Assembly (NCBI GenBank): GCA_017469525.1
Contig: JAFUGG010000004.1
Span: forward strand, 49,367-113,366
Reading direction: 5' to 3'
Length of the DNA stretch: 64,000 nucleotides
Origin: Bacteroidaceae bacterium
Lineage (GTDB): Bacteria; Bacteroidota; Bacteroidia; Bacteroidales; Bacteroidaceae
Below the pieces are notes generated by a model. It saw nothing but the letters and a program-made list of their open reading frames with translations. It was not told where the DNA came from and did no database searches. Both the position numbers and the translations under genes were made by a program. Of the stretch, positions 44,851-54,192 are shown one piece after another; within the stretch, counting starts at the first letter, position 1; each line of letters begins with the position of its first letter.

Positions 44851-45573
44851 CTGCAGCGTGCCTGCGTTGGCAGCGTTGATCATTGCTTCGCTGGCATAGA
44901 GGTAAACCTCCACGCGGCGGCTGGCATCCTTGTCTTCCTTGCCGTTTGCATCAAGAATGAGGTACTGGGGGTCCTCACCATAGCCGGTGGTGTTCTTGAT
45001 TTGCTTTGTGCTTACACCGCAGGTGTTGGTCAGGTAGCCGCGTACTGCATTGGCACGGTTCTGGCTGAGTGTCAGGTTGGTGGCATCACTGCCGTCGCTG
45101 CTTGCAAAGCCATAGATGTCCACGTCGCAGTCGGTGTAAACGTTCAGCACATTGTTGGCGAACTGACGGAGGGAGTTCTGTGCACTTGCCTGCAGGTCGC
45201 TCTTGCCTACCTTGAAGAGAATGCCGTTGTCAAACGTCACCTTGACAGCTTCCAGTCCGTTCTTGTCGGTCACAGTTTCTACCTCTGCATTTGCCACGGC
45301 TGCTGCGGCTGCTTTGGCCTTGTCCATCTTCTTGCCGATGAGCACACCGGCTGTCGTACCGCCTGCAGCACCCACGCCTGCACCGATGGCAGCACCAAGC
45401 TTCGCACCGCTTGAACCACCTGCCAGAGCACCGATGCCTGCACCGATAGCTGCACCAAGTGCACCGCCGCCGGCACCGCCGATGAGACCACCCTTCGTCG
45501 TGTTGTTCATGTTACAACCAGAGAGCACCAAGGACATTGCCAGAGCGCCCAAAAGGAATTTCTTTGCTTTCAT
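44848..45573 (-). CDS. OmpA-family lipoprotein with glycine-zipper segment
   Basis: 241 residues. Lipoprotein signal with lipobox LSGC (Cys20), then a glycine-rich zipper-like region (about 27-80: GGLIGGAGGGALGAAIGAG) able to pack in or on a membrane. The C-terminal OmpA domain, which binds peptidoglycan, covers about 110-235 (VDIYGFASSDGSDATNLTLS, NRANAVRGYL). Likely anchors the outer membrane to the wall. A -7 box lies about 67 nt upstream. Confidence 0.88.
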   Translation of the reverse strand: MKAKKFLLGALAMSLVLSGCNMNNTTKGGLIGGAGGGALGAAIGAGIGALAGGSSGAKLGAAIGAGVGAAGGTTAGVLIGKKMDKAKAAAAAVANAEVETVTDKNGLEAVKVTFDNGILFKVGKSDLQASAQNSLRQFANNVLNVYTDCDVDIYGFASSDGSDATNLTLSQNRANAVRGYLTNTCGVSTKQIKNTTGYGEDPQYLILDANGKEDKDASRRVEVYLYASEAMINAANAGTLQ

Positions 45574-45639
45574 TTTCTTTTCTTTGGTTTAATTTTGTTA
45601 ATACTGTGTTATTGGGTTATCCTTTTATCTTTCACTCTG

Positions 45640-45647
45640 CAAAGGTA
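45640..45647 (-). promoter_or_regulatory. -7 box of the OmpA-lipoprotein promoter
   Basis: TACCTTTG on the - strand, 66 nt before the ATG. Confidence 0.55.
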
Positions 45648-45764
45648 CGAAGAAAAAGTGAAATGTGAAAAGAGTAAAGTGAAAAATGAGTCACAAAACA
45701 GAAAAAACGACATCCTTTGTTGATTTTATAGAGCCAAAACTTCTGCATTCTTCATTATTTTTTG

Positions 45765-45772
45765 TACTTTTG
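45765..45772 (+). promoter_or_regulatory. -7 box upstream of proS
   Basis: TACTTTTG. If used, it gives a leader of almost 200 nt that includes the 22-nt array at 45843-45930. Confidence 0.45.
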
Positions 45773-45842
45773 CACCCACATTCGAACTCAGGTGCTTTCG
45801 GCTGCGGCGTTTCCTGCAGAATTTCGCTTGCCGAAGACACAA

Positions 45843-45930
45843 GAAGTTCCCAGTACTCTCGTGTGAGTACTGGAGTTTTCTCTGGAGAGTACTGGAGTTT
45901 TCTCTGATGAGTACTGGCGATGTGACTCGT
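45843..45930 (+). repeat. 22-nt tandem array, 3-4 units (GAGTACTGGAGTTTTCTC core)
   Basis: Units at 45865-45886, 45887-45908 and 45909-45930 begin GAGTACTGG; the first two continue AGTTTTCTCTG. A preceding 22-nt segment (45843-45864) carries CAGTACTC, the same dyad in shifted position. It lies 40 nt upstream of the proS ATG. Confidence 0.85.
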
Positions 45931-45970
45931 GAAGTTCCTCAATGTAACGAAACAAATAAAACATATACCT

Positions 45971-47452
45971 ATGGCAAAAGAATTGGATTTCCTCACGAAG
46001 CGCAGTGAGGACTACAGCAAATGGTACAACGAACTGGTGGTAAAGGCCGACCTGGCAGAGCAGAGCGACGTGCGCGGCTGCATGGTCATCAAGCCCTACG
46101 GCTACGCCATCTGGGAGAAGATGCAGCGCACGCTCGACGATATGTTCAAGGAGACCGGCGTGCAGAACGCCTACTTCCCCCTGCTCATCCCCAAGAGCTT
46201 CCTCTCGAAGGAGGCTGAGCATGTGGAGGGCTTTGCAAAGGAGTGTGCCGTGGTGACGCATTACCGCCTCAAGACCAACGAGACGCACGACGGCGTTGTG
46301 GTTGACCCTGCTGCTCGTCTGGAGGAAGAACTCATCATCCGTCCCACGTCCGAGACCATCATCTGGAACACCTTCAAGAACTGGATTCACTCATATCGCG
46401 ACCTGCCTCTGCTGGTCAATCAGTGGTGCAACGTGATGCGATGGGAGATGCGCACGCGTCTCTTCCTCCGCACCAGCGAGTTCCTCTGGCAGGAAGGTCA
46501 CACGGCTCATGCCACTCGCGAGGAAGCTGAGGCACGTGCTCAGCAGATGCTCAAGGTCTATGCAAAGTTTGCCGAAGAGTATATGGCTGTGCCTGTCATC
46601 CAGGGCGTCAAGAGCGAGACGGAGCGTTTTGCCGGCGCGCTCGACACATACACCATCGAAGCTATGATGCAGGACGGCAAGGCTCTGCAGAGCGGCACCA
46701 GTCACTTCCTCGGCCAGAACTTCGGAAAGGCCTTCGAGGTGCAGTTCCTCAACAAGGAGAACAAACCCGAATACGCCTGGGCAACCTCGTGGGGCGTCAG
46801 CACACGCCTGATGGGTGCCCTCATCATGACGCACAGCGACGACAACGGCCTCGTCCTGCCTCCTGCCCTTGCTCCTATCCAGGTGGTCATCATCCCCATT
46901 GGCGGCAAGCCCGAGCAGATGGCTGCCGTGGATGCGGCTGTGGCTCCTGTCATCGACGAGCTCAAGAAGAAGGGCATCAGCGTCAAGTACGACAATGCCG
47001 ACAATAAGCGCCCGGGCTTCAAGTTCGCCGATTACGAGCTGAAGGGCGTGCCCGTTCGTCTCGTGCTCGGTGCAAGAGACTTGGAGAACGGCACAGTCGA
47101 GGTGATGCGTCGCGATACACTCGAGAAGGAGACGCGTCCCCTGGAAGGCATTGCCGCCTACGTAGAGCAACTGCTCAAGGACATCCAGCAGAACATCTTC
47201 ACGAAGGCCAAGACCTTCCGCGACGCACATATCTACGAGTGTGACAACTACGAAGAGTTCAAGGAGCGTGTCAAGGACGGCGGCTTCTTCCTCTGCCACT
47301 GGGACGGCACAGCCGAGACGGAAGCCCGCATCAAGGAAGAGACGCAGGCAACCATCCGCTGCGTGCCCTTCGGCTTCGAGCAGACGCCAGGCGTCGATAT
47401 GGTAACAGGTAAACCAAGCAAGGCGCGTGTCCTCATCGCAAGAAGCTACTAA
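45971..47452 (+). CDS. proS: Prolyl-tRNA synthetase (archaeal/eukaryotic-like type)
   Basis: Class II synthetase charging tRNA-Pro. 493 residues without the large editing insertion of the bacterial type. Motif 2 region [25 protein letters not shown] and motif 3 region [17 protein letters not shown], with the C-terminal ARSY typical of this group, in which the final Tyr is conserved. The start at 45971 ([16 protein letters not shown]) follows the family; an earlier in-frame ATG would add 14 residues. Its end overlaps the next reading frame by 26 nt. Confidence 0.96.
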   Translation: MAKELDFLTKRSEDYSKWYNELVVKADLAEQSDVRGCMVIKPYGYAIWEKMQRTLDDMFKETGVQNAYFPLLIPKSFLSKEAEHVEGFAKECAVVTHYRLKTNETHDGVVVDPAARLEEELIIRPTSETIIWNTFKNWIHSYRDLPLLVNQWCNVMRWEMRTRLFLRTSEFLWQEGHTAHATREEAEARAQQMLKVYAKFAEEYMAVPVIQGVKSETERFAGALDTYTIEAMMQDGKALQSGTSHFLGQNFGKAFEVQFLNKENKPEYAWATSWGVSTRLMGALIMTHSDDNGLVLPPALAPIQVVIIPIGGKPEQMAAVDAAVAPVIDELKKKGISVKYDNADNKRPGFKFADYELKGVPVRLVLGARDLENGTVEVMRRDTLEKETRPLEGIAAYVEQLLKDIQQNIFTKAKTFRDAHIYECDNYEEFKERVKDGGFFLCHWDGTAETEARIKEETQATIRCVPFGFEQTPGVDMVTGKPSKARVLIARSY

Positions 47453-48713
47453 AGGAGGTTGGTTCCTGACCCTCTTTGCTGCGGAAGAAATACCTGCAGC
47501 AATCGTCACCTATGTTGCCTTGCTGATGCTGCTCCAATTGGGATTGGCACCAGCAATGGCAACACTCTTTTCCGCCCTTCTTTTCGTGCCCTGGGTGCTG
47601 AAGTCCTTCATGCGGTCGTGGGTCAAAAGAGTAGGGCACTTCCGGCAGCAACTCCACATTATCGAGGCATTCCTCTTCGCCTGCCTTGTGCTGCTCGCCT
47701 TCTCTTTCTCTTCACCCCCATTCTTCACGCTCAACACTTCATTCCTCACTTTCCTCGCCCTGTTCGCTGTCAGCCTGCTTTGCGCATGGCATGAACTGGC
47801 GGCTCGCATGTACTACGAGCGCATGCTCAGGCCTGTCTTCCAACGACTGCTGACGGCTCCCAAGCTGGTCAGCTCGCAGGTGGCAGTCATCTTCACCTAT
47901 GGTGCTCTCATCTTCCTCGTTGGTACGCTAGAGGTTTATTTCCGCCAGATACGCTACTCCTGGTCGATGGGTTGTTATGTGGCAGCAGGTCTGTTCTTGC
48001 TTTTCGCCTTCCATCACCTCATCTGGCTGCGAAGCCCACGAGTAGGCGACAACGGAGCGAAGCATAGTGTGGGCGCATCTGTGAAGGCAGAACTGCGCAT
48101 CATCGACCGCATCCGCCGTCAGCCTCATTGGTGGAAGCCGGTGCTCGTCCTCTTCCTGCTGCTCCTGCCTCAAGGGCTCATGTTCCACGCGCGCGTACTA
48201 TATTTATATATGTCGAATGCAAAGGGCGGATTGCAATGTACCATGCAAGAGATTGGCTTCGCACAGGGCACGGTAGGCGTCATAGCCTTCAGTGCAGGAC
48301 TCTTCCTGGGGCGTTGGCTCATCAGGCGTCATTCCTTGGAACGTCTCTTCTGGCCGATGGCTCTCTGCATCGTCCTCTCACCGTTCGTCTATCTTGGCAT
48401 GACCGTATGGCCGCCGCAAGCGCTCTGGCAGCTTTGCCTCTGCACGCTGTCTGCCCAACTTCTCTTCGGCTTCGGCATCAGTGTCTGTCGGTTGCCGGTC
48501 GGCACCATCTCCGGTGCACGCTATCGCAACACCATCAACATGCTCCAGATACCGCTCGTCTCTGCTGCCCTCTTTGTGCCTATGGCAGCAAGTGGTTGGC
48601 TCGTGGAGCAAATGGGCTTCAGCAGCTACTTCCTCATGAATGCCCTCTCTGCTCCGATATGTCTGCTGGGCATCTTCCTCCTCAGGCGTAGGGAAATTCC
48701 TCCCACACTTTAG
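47427..48713 (+). CDS. MFS-like membrane transporter
   Basis: About 428 residues and roughly 12 hydrophobic segments (for example [29 protein letters not shown]-like [32 protein letters not shown]), with a central charged loop near 200-225. It is probably an AmpG/sugar-type major facilitator relative; substrate unknown. The start is uncertain: the frame opens with GTG at 47427, inside proS, while a good AAAGGAGG at 47451-47458 could serve a CTG at 47466. The arrangement with proS looks translationally coupled. Confidence 0.7.
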   Translation: MSSSQEATKGGWFLTLFAAEEIPAAIVTYVALLMLLQLGLAPAMATLFSALLFVPWVLKSFMRSWVKRVGHFRQQLHIIEAFLFACLVLLAFSFSSPPFFTLNTSFLTFLALFAVSLLCAWHELAARMYYERMLRPVFQRLLTAPKLVSSQVAVIFTYGALIFLVGTLEVYFRQIRYSWSMGCYVAAGLFLLFAFHHLIWLRSPRVGDNGAKHSVGASVKAELRIIDRIRRQPHWWKPVLVLFLLLLPQGLMFHARVLYLYMSNAKGGLQCTMQEIGFAQGTVGVIAFSAGLFLGRWLIRRHSLERLFWPMALCIVLSPFVYLGMTVWPPQALWQLCLCTLSAQLLFGFGISVCRLPVGTISGARYRNTINMLQIPLVSAALFVPMAASGWLVEQMGFSSYFLMNALSAPICLLGIFLLRRREIPPTL

Positions 48714-48747
48714 GGAAAATCATCCTTCATCCATCAGTATTTTGCCG

Positions 48748-48755
48748 TACCTTTG
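48748..48755 (+). promoter_or_regulatory. -7 box before the small secreted coiled-coil gene
   Basis: TACCTTTG, 48 nt before the ATG at 48804. This argues against a start at the overlapping TTG (48753). Confidence 0.6.
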
Positions 48756-48803
48756 CACCAGAAACAAGGAACAAGATTGTTTAACACTCAAAAAGCAAAG
48801 GTT

Positions 48804-49184
48804 ATGAAAAAGATGATGTACTTCGCCGCATTTGCCATCATGATGGCTATGGGCAATATGAATGCAAACGCTAAGGTTAGTGCAAAGAACGATATCTATC
48901 ATGTGAACGAAAGAGGCATCGTAGTGGCTCATCATGGCGACCATGGCGTACAAGCCGCTCCCAAGTTGTCAAAGCACGAGCGCAAGATGATTGAGGAGCG
49001 TCGTCGTCAGGAGGAGCTCAGGAGGATGGAGGAAGCTCGCCGCCTGGAAGAGATGCGTCGCATGGAAGCACACCGCCGTCAGATGGAGCGTCGCTACGAG
49101 GCAAACCGAGTAGTCAACAATGTGGCAGCAGGCTTAGCAGCAGGAGCAACTGTAGCAGCCTTCGTCAGCGCACTGATGAGATAA
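48804..49184 (+). CDS. Small secreted Arg/Glu-rich coiled-coil protein
   Basis: 126 residues with a signal peptide (MKKMMYFAAFAIMMAMGNMNANA). A strongly charged heptad-like region follows at about 55-100 (ERKMIEERRRQEELRRMEEA and onward), ending in a hydrophobic, glycine-containing tail (VAAGLAAGATVAAFVSALMR). I do not recognise a named family. It could tether the envelope through the C-terminal segment; that is inference. It has its own promoter box and a strong terminator (49228-49260). Confidence 0.7.
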   Translation: MKKMMYFAAFAIMMAMGNMNANAKVSAKNDIYHVNERGIVVAHHGDHGVQAAPKLSKHERKMIEERRRQEELRRMEEARRLEEMRRMEAHRRQMERRYEANRVVNNVAAGLAAGATVAAFVSALMR

Positions 49185-49185
49185 C

Positions 49186-49225
49186 AATGAAAGAATGAAG
49201 CAATGAAGCAATGAAATAATGAAAA
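49186..49225 (+). repeat. Octamer array AATGAAGC, 5 units
   Basis: AATGAAAG, AATGAAGC, AATGAAGC, AATGAAAT, AATGAAAA, starting 1 nt after the stop codon of the coiled-coil gene. Confidence 0.85.
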
Positions 49226-49227
49226 GC

Positions 49228-49260
49228 GCAGAGGCAGGCGATTGATTCGCCTGCCTCTGC
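49228..49260 (+). terminator. Strong hairpin terminator
   Basis: A 14-bp perfect stem GCAGAGGCAGGCGA / TCGCCTGCCTCTGC with a 5-nt loop, followed by TGCTATATTT. It closes the coiled-coil gene and might act for the convergent gene as well. Confidence 0.8.
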
Positions 49261-49281
49261 TGCTATATTTGACAGACCTAC

Positions 49282-49317
49282 AAATCGTAAATTGTAAATC
49301 GTCAAATTGTAAATGAT
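49282..49317 (+). repeat. AAATNGT 7/8-nt array
   Basis: AAATCGT, AAATTGT, AAATCGTC, AAATTGT, AAATGAT, ending 1 nt before the small peptide gene's stop codon (on the - strand). Confidence 0.75.
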
Positions 49318-49318
49318 A

Positions 49319-49504
49319 TTACCATTCCTCGTCCCAAATGGACTTGCTTTCCTTTACGTCACCTTCAGAGGGCCCGCCGGATGATGTTGTGCCTCCAAAG
49401 CTTGTGCCGTTGAGACTCTCTGTAGAACTTACGGATTGTAGTAATGCGTCGCGGCTGCCGAGCTGTACGGTCAGAGCTGCGGGGGATATATATGTCTTTT
49501 TCAT
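49319..49504 (-). CDS. Short Prevotella-type peptide, unknown function
   Basis: A 61-residue protein beginning MKKTYISPAALTVQLGSRDA, then LLQSVSSTESLNG, a Gly/Ser/Thr-rich centre and the acidic aromatic end SIWDEEW. This matches a common but uncharacterised Prevotellaceae pattern (MKK-Y-x-P start, W-D-E-E-like end). There is no signal peptide. A longer in-frame extension to 49609 is poor and repeat-derived, so ATG 49504 was chosen. It lies about 105 nt downstream of the 930-residue surface protein on the same strand and may share its transcript. Confidence 0.6.
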   Translation of the reverse strand: MKKTYISPAALTVQLGSRDALLQSVSSTESLNGTSFGGTTSSGGPSEGDVKESKSIWDEEW

Positions 49505-49520
49505 TGCTTTTCTAATTATT

Positions 49521-49558
49521 GGAGTTAAAGAAGTTAAGGAAGTTAAAGGAGTTAAAAG
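49521..49558 (+). repeat. 9/10-nt array around AGTTAAAG
   Basis: GGAGTTAAAG, AAGTTAAGG, AAGTTAAAGG and AGTTAAAAG between the small peptide and the large surface-protein gene. Confidence 0.65.
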
Positions 49559-49609
49559 ACAATTACTTTGGCCCTCGATTCGAGCGGTAGCAAATTCTTC
49601 ACTCTTCAT

Positions 49610-52402
49610 TTATTTCAGTATCTTCTTTCCGTTTACGATGTTGATGCCCTTCTGTGCTTTCAGCAGGCGCTGGCCTGCAAGATTGTAAATATTCTCGCCC
49701 TTTAAGGGAGAGTCAGAGAGGGTCTTTATTCCTGTTGCATCATCGTCGAAGGTGAAGTCAAGAGCCTTGACATTGTTGCCGCTGGCTACTTCTATATAGC
49801 CACGGAAAGCTTTCAGCGTCACATTGCTGTCCACATTGTAGAATACATTGTTGCTGATGATGAAGCTACCCAGAGGAGCATTACCATTGATAAAGTTGCC
49901 CTTGAAGGTAAGGCCGTTGAATGTAACAGGAGTAACATCCGTTGCCACAGCAACATTGCTTGCTGTAAGGCTTGACTTGCCTTCAGATACTTGCACCATG
50001 TAGGGCTTACCGGCTTCGAGCACATCACCCGTCACATCTGCAAAGGTCATGGAGTAGTTGTCGCCATTGACTGTAACACCTGTGAGTTCCTTAGCAGCAG
50101 AGAAGTTGGACTTATCAATAGCTACAGGTGAGCAGAAGGTGTTCCAACGAGGTTGGTTTCCGTCGGCAGTCAATTTATGTAATGTGCGAGTCAGCGTCAC
50201 GCTCTTGGCTGTGACTTTAGCAGGAACATTATATACAGTCTTTGTATCGTCGAGGTTCAACTCATTCACAGTGATGTTGCCGCTTTCATCTATATTGTAA
50301 TAAATATAGTCATCGCCGAACCACTGCCCTCTGTCAACAGTTGCAGAGCCGAATGTGGGATAAGGGTCTGTGCCAATAGCTTGTGTGAAGGCGTTGGTTT
50401 CCTGAGTGCCCTTAAGCAGATAGCAGAGTTCGCCAGAAGCTATTTGTTCAGATGTAACTTGTGTGGGATGGCCATTCCAAGTGAGATCCTTGTCGCAGTA
50501 ACAGTTAGTGATTGTATTTGAACCACCACCTAATCTTGCAAAAGGATCACAATTATCAGAATCTCCAATCGTATAGCAATTTTCAATCTGTGTATTCGTA
50601 GACCATGCTGTTAGTTGTCCACTTTGGTTTCCTTTAATTGTACCAGAATTATAGCAATTTTTCATTACTACCTGCACTCCACCATCGAAACTGCACCCAA
50701 GCAATCCGCCAGCATTGATATCAGTAGCAGTAATGTTGGCCTCATTTCCACAATTCTCGAAGGTCAGTGTGCCATCCTGGTCTGTTCTCGATAAGCTACC
50801 AACGAAGCCTCCGATGTATTTTTCTCCGTTAATGGAGCCTTTAATGATGAGATTCTTCACGTATGCGCCTGCAGTTGCATAACCAATTAGACCGAGTCGG
50901 CTTCCAGAAGTATTATCTATGTTTAAGTTAATATAATGATTTTGTCCGTCAAATGTACCTTTATACTTTTTGCTATTATCGCTTGCCCCAATGGGAGTAT
51001 AGTCGTTGACGCTTGTCATGTCGATATCATTTGTCAACTTGGCGTTCAATGCAGGAGAACCAGCATTAACCTTCGAAGAGAACAGTTTCAATTCATTGGC
51101 ATTGGAAATTTTATACCAATCACCGTCTTTTTCGATATTGTCATATTCCGAGCCATTCTTAAACACCAACATACTTGTGTTGAAGGGTATGGGATATGTG
51201 TCTGTGCCAATAGTCTGTGTCCAGTTTGTGCCGCCGGATGTACTGCCATTCAGCTTATAGCAGAGTTCGCCAGTTGCAACTGTAGTTCTTGCTATCTTTG
51301 TGCCTTGTGTATAAAAGTCTGCTCCATTTGCATCATAACAGTTTGAAAGTGTAATGGTTGCATTGCCAGGTTTGCGATATAGGCTTTGATTATTATCCAT
51401 ATTATAGATGTCACCAATATTCCAACAGTTGGTGAAGGAGGTTCCACTCTGTGTCCAGCCAGCAAATGCTGCACATTCACCATCCTGACCATGTATTTCA
51501 CCGGTGTTGGCACAGTTCGTAGCCTCAATTATAGTTCCGCCTTGACCACAGCCGACAAGACCAGCTGCGTTGGCACTACTGTTGCCTGTTGAAGTAACAT
51601 TGGCCATATTGATGACATTAGTTAGTGTAACTGTTCCACCTCCTTCTGCCGAACCAATGATACCGCCGATTTTTTCAGTTCCTTTGAACGAACAACCGGT
51701 GCCAACAATCAGTTTCTTGATAACGGCACCATCCGTTGCATAGCAAAATAATCCTGTATATCCAAAAGAAGTGTTATAATCTACCTTTAAATTGGTAATT
51801 GCGTAGCCCTGACCATCGAACTCTCCGGTGAACTTGATTGCATTTGCACAACAGATAGGTGTAAAGTCTGTTATAGAATTCATATCAATGTTTGCGGTAA
51901 GTTTTGCCTTAACGCTGGGGGCTATTGCTCCTTTGTTGATTGCATCAGCAAAGTTTTTTAGGTCATTAGCAGTACCAATTTGATAATATCCATCCGTAAG
52001 GGTAGGAATAGTCATCGTTGCTGACTCGGCCTTAATGGTTTTTTCACTTGTGTTGACGGTGATTTTGTAAATGCCATCCGATGCTACCTTCCATTGGTTA
52101 TCCCCTCCACTACGGTCTTGAATACTGCTTGGTTCAGAAAGGGTTACAATTGAAGAAGTAGCATTGTAGCCATAATCCCAACTGTCTTTATTAGTTAAAA
52201 TCTTGAATTGGCCTGATGCTTTGAAGTATCCCGTCCATTCGTAGACATTCGTGCTAGAACCAGTTTCTGTCATTTTGGTTGCTCTCATAGCATTGTTGAT
52301 GTTCCAACCGATAGAAACAGCATTGCCTACCAAGTACAAATCCTCTGCCCAGTTGGGCAGGGTTGCTGCTAATAGCAGCAAAGAAAATAATAGTTTTTTC
52401 AT
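49610..52402 (-). CDS. Large secreted protein with SusE/F-like module, GLUG-like repeats and sorting tail
   Basis: 930 residues. Signal peptide (MKKLLFSLLLLAATLPNWA), then a SusE/SusF-like starch-binding-type sandwich (about 20-130: LYLVGNAVSIGWNINNAMRA, FKILTNKDSWDYGYN). Two long beta-helix-like regions follow with GLUG-like repeats (FDGQGYAITNLKVD, GGIIGSAEGGGTVTLTNVIN, FDGQNHYINLNID, GGFVGSLSRTDQDGTLTFEN). A sandwich domain ends in YNLAGQRLLKAQKGINIVNG and a KKILK tail, the Bacteroidetes sorting-type end. Probably a surface adhesin or glycan-binding protein. The coding sequence is markedly more AT-rich than its neighbours. A TACCTTTG box lies 48 nt upstream. Confidence 0.78.
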   Translation of the reverse strand: MKKLLFSLLLLAATLPNWAEDLYLVGNAVSIGWNINNAMRATKMTETGSSTNVYEWTGYFKASGQFKILTNKDSWDYGYNATSSIVTLSEPSSIQDRSGGDNQWKVASDGIYKITVNTSEKTIKAESATMTIPTLTDGYYQIGTANDLKNFADAINKGAIAPSVKAKLTANIDMNSITDFTPICCANAIKFTGEFDGQGYAITNLKVDYNTSFGYTGLFCYATDGAVIKKLIVGTGCSFKGTEKIGGIIGSAEGGGTVTLTNVINMANVTSTGNSSANAAGLVGCGQGGTIIEATNCANTGEIHGQDGECAAFAGWTQSGTSFTNCWNIGDIYNMDNNQSLYRKPGNATITLSNCYDANGADFYTQGTKIARTTVATGELCYKLNGSTSGGTNWTQTIGTDTYPIPFNTSMLVFKNGSEYDNIEKDGDWYKISNANELKLFSSKVNAGSPALNAKLTNDIDMTSVNDYTPIGASDNSKKYKGTFDGQNHYINLNIDNTSGSRLGLIGYATAGAYVKNLIIKGSINGEKYIGGFVGSLSRTDQDGTLTFENCGNEANITATDINAGGLLGCSFDGGVQVVMKNCYNSGTIKGNQSGQLTAWSTNTQIENCYTIGDSDNCDPFARLGGGSNTITNCYCDKDLTWNGHPTQVTSEQIASGELCYLLKGTQETNAFTQAIGTDPYPTFGSATVDRGQWFGDDYIYYNIDESGNITVNELNLDDTKTVYNVPAKVTAKSVTLTRTLHKLTADGNQPRWNTFCSPVAIDKSNFSAAKELTGVTVNGDNYSMTFADVTGDVLEAGKPYMVQVSEGKSSLTASNVAVATDVTPVTFNGLTFKGNFINGNAPLGSFIISNNVFYNVDSNVTLKAFRGYIEVASGNNVKALDFTFDDDATGIKTLSDSPLKGENIYNLAGQRLLKAQKGINIVNGKKILK

Positions 52403-52449
52403 TGTTGTTTAGTTTTACCTTAAACGTTAATTAAATAATTTACTGAGTG

Positions 52450-52457
52450 CAAAGGTA
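52450..52457 (-). promoter_or_regulatory. -7 box of the 930-residue surface protein
   Basis: TACCTTTG on the - strand, 48 nt before the ATG. No clear -33 match was found. Confidence 0.5.
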
Positions 52458-52796
52458 CAACTTTTAATTTGTGTTAATACCCCCCCCAGCTGTTAAAAAT
52501 GGTTAACTAAACGATTTTTTGTACATTTATATGCTGAATAATATATTTCACGACATAAATACCGAGGTAAATGGGGTAGATTTGCGTACAAAAGAGTCGC
52601 GCGCGTACATTTATATATAATTCGACTTTCGCAAGCTCCGGTTTCGTTAGGTATCAGGTTATTAGGTCGCTTCGCTTTCAGGTTTAATATGATGATGGTC
52701 TAAGGAGTCAGGGAGTATCTGTGATGGCTCCGTATCCGCTGTCGAAAACAACTCCTAAACTCCTAAACTCCTTAGACAACATTTTCAGGCAAAGAG

Positions 52797-52900
52797 GTAT
52801 AGTTCTTTGAACAAATCGGCATACCTCTTTGAACAAATCGGTATACCTCTTTGAATGAAAAGGTATACCTCTTTGAAAGAAAAGGTATACCTTTTGAGTC
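52797..52900 (-). repeat. 22-nt tandem array, 4-5 units (GTATACCTCTTTGAA core)
   Basis: Units start at 52797, 52819, 52841, 52863 and 52885 (partial). Each begins G(T/C)ATACCTCTTTGAA and then varies (CAAATCG, TGAAAAG, AGAAAAG). The palindrome GGTATACC forms at unit junctions. Confidence 0.9.
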
Positions 52901-52960
52901 AACCAACTTGTGCTTGCTGGTTTCCATAAAGTCTTTAAGGACCCTAAGGACCTTAGCGTT

Positions 52961-54169
52961 TTATTGCAGCTTGGCGAGGGTTTCTTTGATGCGGCGCATG
53001 GCTTCGACGATGTTCTCGTCGCTGGTGGCATAGCTCATGCGGAAGCACTCGGGACTGCCAAAGGCATCGCCGCCTACGGTTGCTACATGGCCCACTTCGA
53101 GCAGGTACATGGCGAGGTCGGTGGAGTTGTTGACCATTGACCATTGACCATTGACCATTGCCTTCTTGCCAAAGAAGCTGCTGCACTTGGGGAAGAGATA
53201 GAAGGCACCCTGCGGGTCGTTGACCTCGAGGCCGGGAATCTCTTTTGCCAGGCGGACGATGAGGTTCTTGCGACGCTCGAAGGCCTGACGCATCTCCTCG
53301 ACGCACTCCTGCGGGCCGGCAAAGGCGGCTTCGGCTGCCTTCTGGCTCACAGAGCACGGGCCGCTGGTGTATTGTCCCTGCAGTTTGTTGCAACCCTTCA
53401 CAATCCATTCGGGTGCGGCGATGAAACCGATGCGCCATCCCGTCATGGCGTATGCTTTGCTGACTCCGTTGATGACGACCACTCTCTCCTTTAGTTCGGG
53501 GAACTGAGCCATGCTGGCATGTTCGCCCACGTAGTTGATGTGCTCGTAGATCTCGTCGGCAATGACGATGACCTGCTCGTGGCGAAGCAGCACGTCCTTC
53601 AGTGCCTCGAGTTCCTTCTTGCTATAAACGGAGCCTGTAGGATTGCTGGGCGAGCAGAGGATGAGCGCCTTCGTCTTGGGTGTGATGGCGGCCTCAAGCT
53701 GCTCGGGCGTAATCTTGAAGTCCTGCTCGATGGTGGCTTCGACGAAGACGGGTGTGCCTTCTGCCAGGAGCACCATCTGGGGATAGCTCACCCAATATGG
53801 GGCGGGGATGATAACCTCGTCGCCAGCGTTGACGACAGCCATGATGGTGTTGCAGACGCTCTGCTTTGCGCCGTTCGACACGAGGATTTGGCTGGGAGCA
53901 TATTCCAAGCCGTTCTCCTTCTTGAGCTTAGCCACGATGGCTTTCTTCAGCTCGGGATAACCAGGCACAGGGCTGTAGCGGCTGTAGTTGTCCTCGACAG
54001 CCTTGATGGCTGCAGCCTTAATGTGGTCGGGCGTGTTGAAGTCAGGTTCGCCCACACTCATGTTGATGACGTCCACGCCCTGTGCCTTGAGCTCGCTGCT
54101 GCGCTGACTCATGGCAAGCGTTGCACTGGGTGAGAGGCGCTGTAGCCTCTCGGAAAGATTTGTGTTCAT
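52961..54169 (-). CDS. aspC: Class I aspartate-type aminotransferase with repeat-encoded insert
   Basis: A 402-residue PLP enzyme transferring the amino group of aspartate (or related amino acids). GEPDF (40-44), SPSNPTGS (173-180), DEIYEH (205-210) and the PLP lysine K238 in NGVSKAYAMTGWR are all present, so the core is intact. Residues 337-347 (AMVNGQWSMVN), between FFGKK and NSTDLAMYLLE, are encoded by four CCATTGA heptamers (53132-53159) and replace the short loop normally found there. Confidence 0.93.
   Translation of the reverse strand: MNTNLSERLQRLSPSATLAMSQRSSELKAQGVDVINMSVGEPDFNTPDHIKAAAIKAVEDNYSRYSPVPGYPELKKAIVAKLKKENGLEYAPSQILVSNGAKQSVCNTIMAVVNAGDEVIIPAPYWVSYPQMVLLAEGTPVFVEATIEQDFKITPEQLEAAITPKTKALILCSPSNPTGSVYSKKELEALKDVLLRHEQVIVIADEIYEHINYVGEHASMAQFPELKERVVVINGVSKAYAMTGWRIGFIAAPEWIVKGCNKLQGQYTSGPCSVSQKAAEAAFAGPQECVEEMRQAFERRKNLIVRLAKEIPGLEVNDPQGAFYLFPKCSSFFGKKAMVNGQWSMVNNSTDLAMYLLEVGHVATVGGDAFGSPECFRMSYATSDENIVEAMRRIKETLAKLQ
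53132..53159 (-). repeat. Heptamer array GACCATT, 4 units, inside aspC
   Basis: Four perfect 7-nt units, translated in frame as part of a loop. Three units equal 21 nt, or seven codons, so the protein repeat is MVNGQWS. Confidence 0.9.
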
Positions 54170-54192
54170 TGCGGTAGGTTTTTTTCTGGGAT

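Larger units (their letters stand above)
45574..45970. other. 397-nt gap between divergent ompA-like and proS genes
   Basis: It holds two divergent -7 boxes (45640-45647 on -, 45765-45772 on +), an AT-rich stretch with loose AAAGTG-type units near 45653-45690, and a 22-nt array (45843-45930). No gene seen. Confidence 0.6.
52403..52960. other. 558-nt non-coding gap with promoter and repeat arrays
   Basis: It contains the promoter box at 52450-52457, an AT-rich unassigned stretch (52490-52720), three octamers AACTCCTA/AACTCCTT (52750-52773), the 22-nt array (52797-52900) and AAGGACC-type units (52935-52955). No gene recognised. Confidence 0.6.

Noticed and set aside
49505..49609. 35-residue extension of the short peptide gene
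   Set aside because: It is encoded by AGTTAAAG-type repeats and lacks the conserved MKK start pattern.
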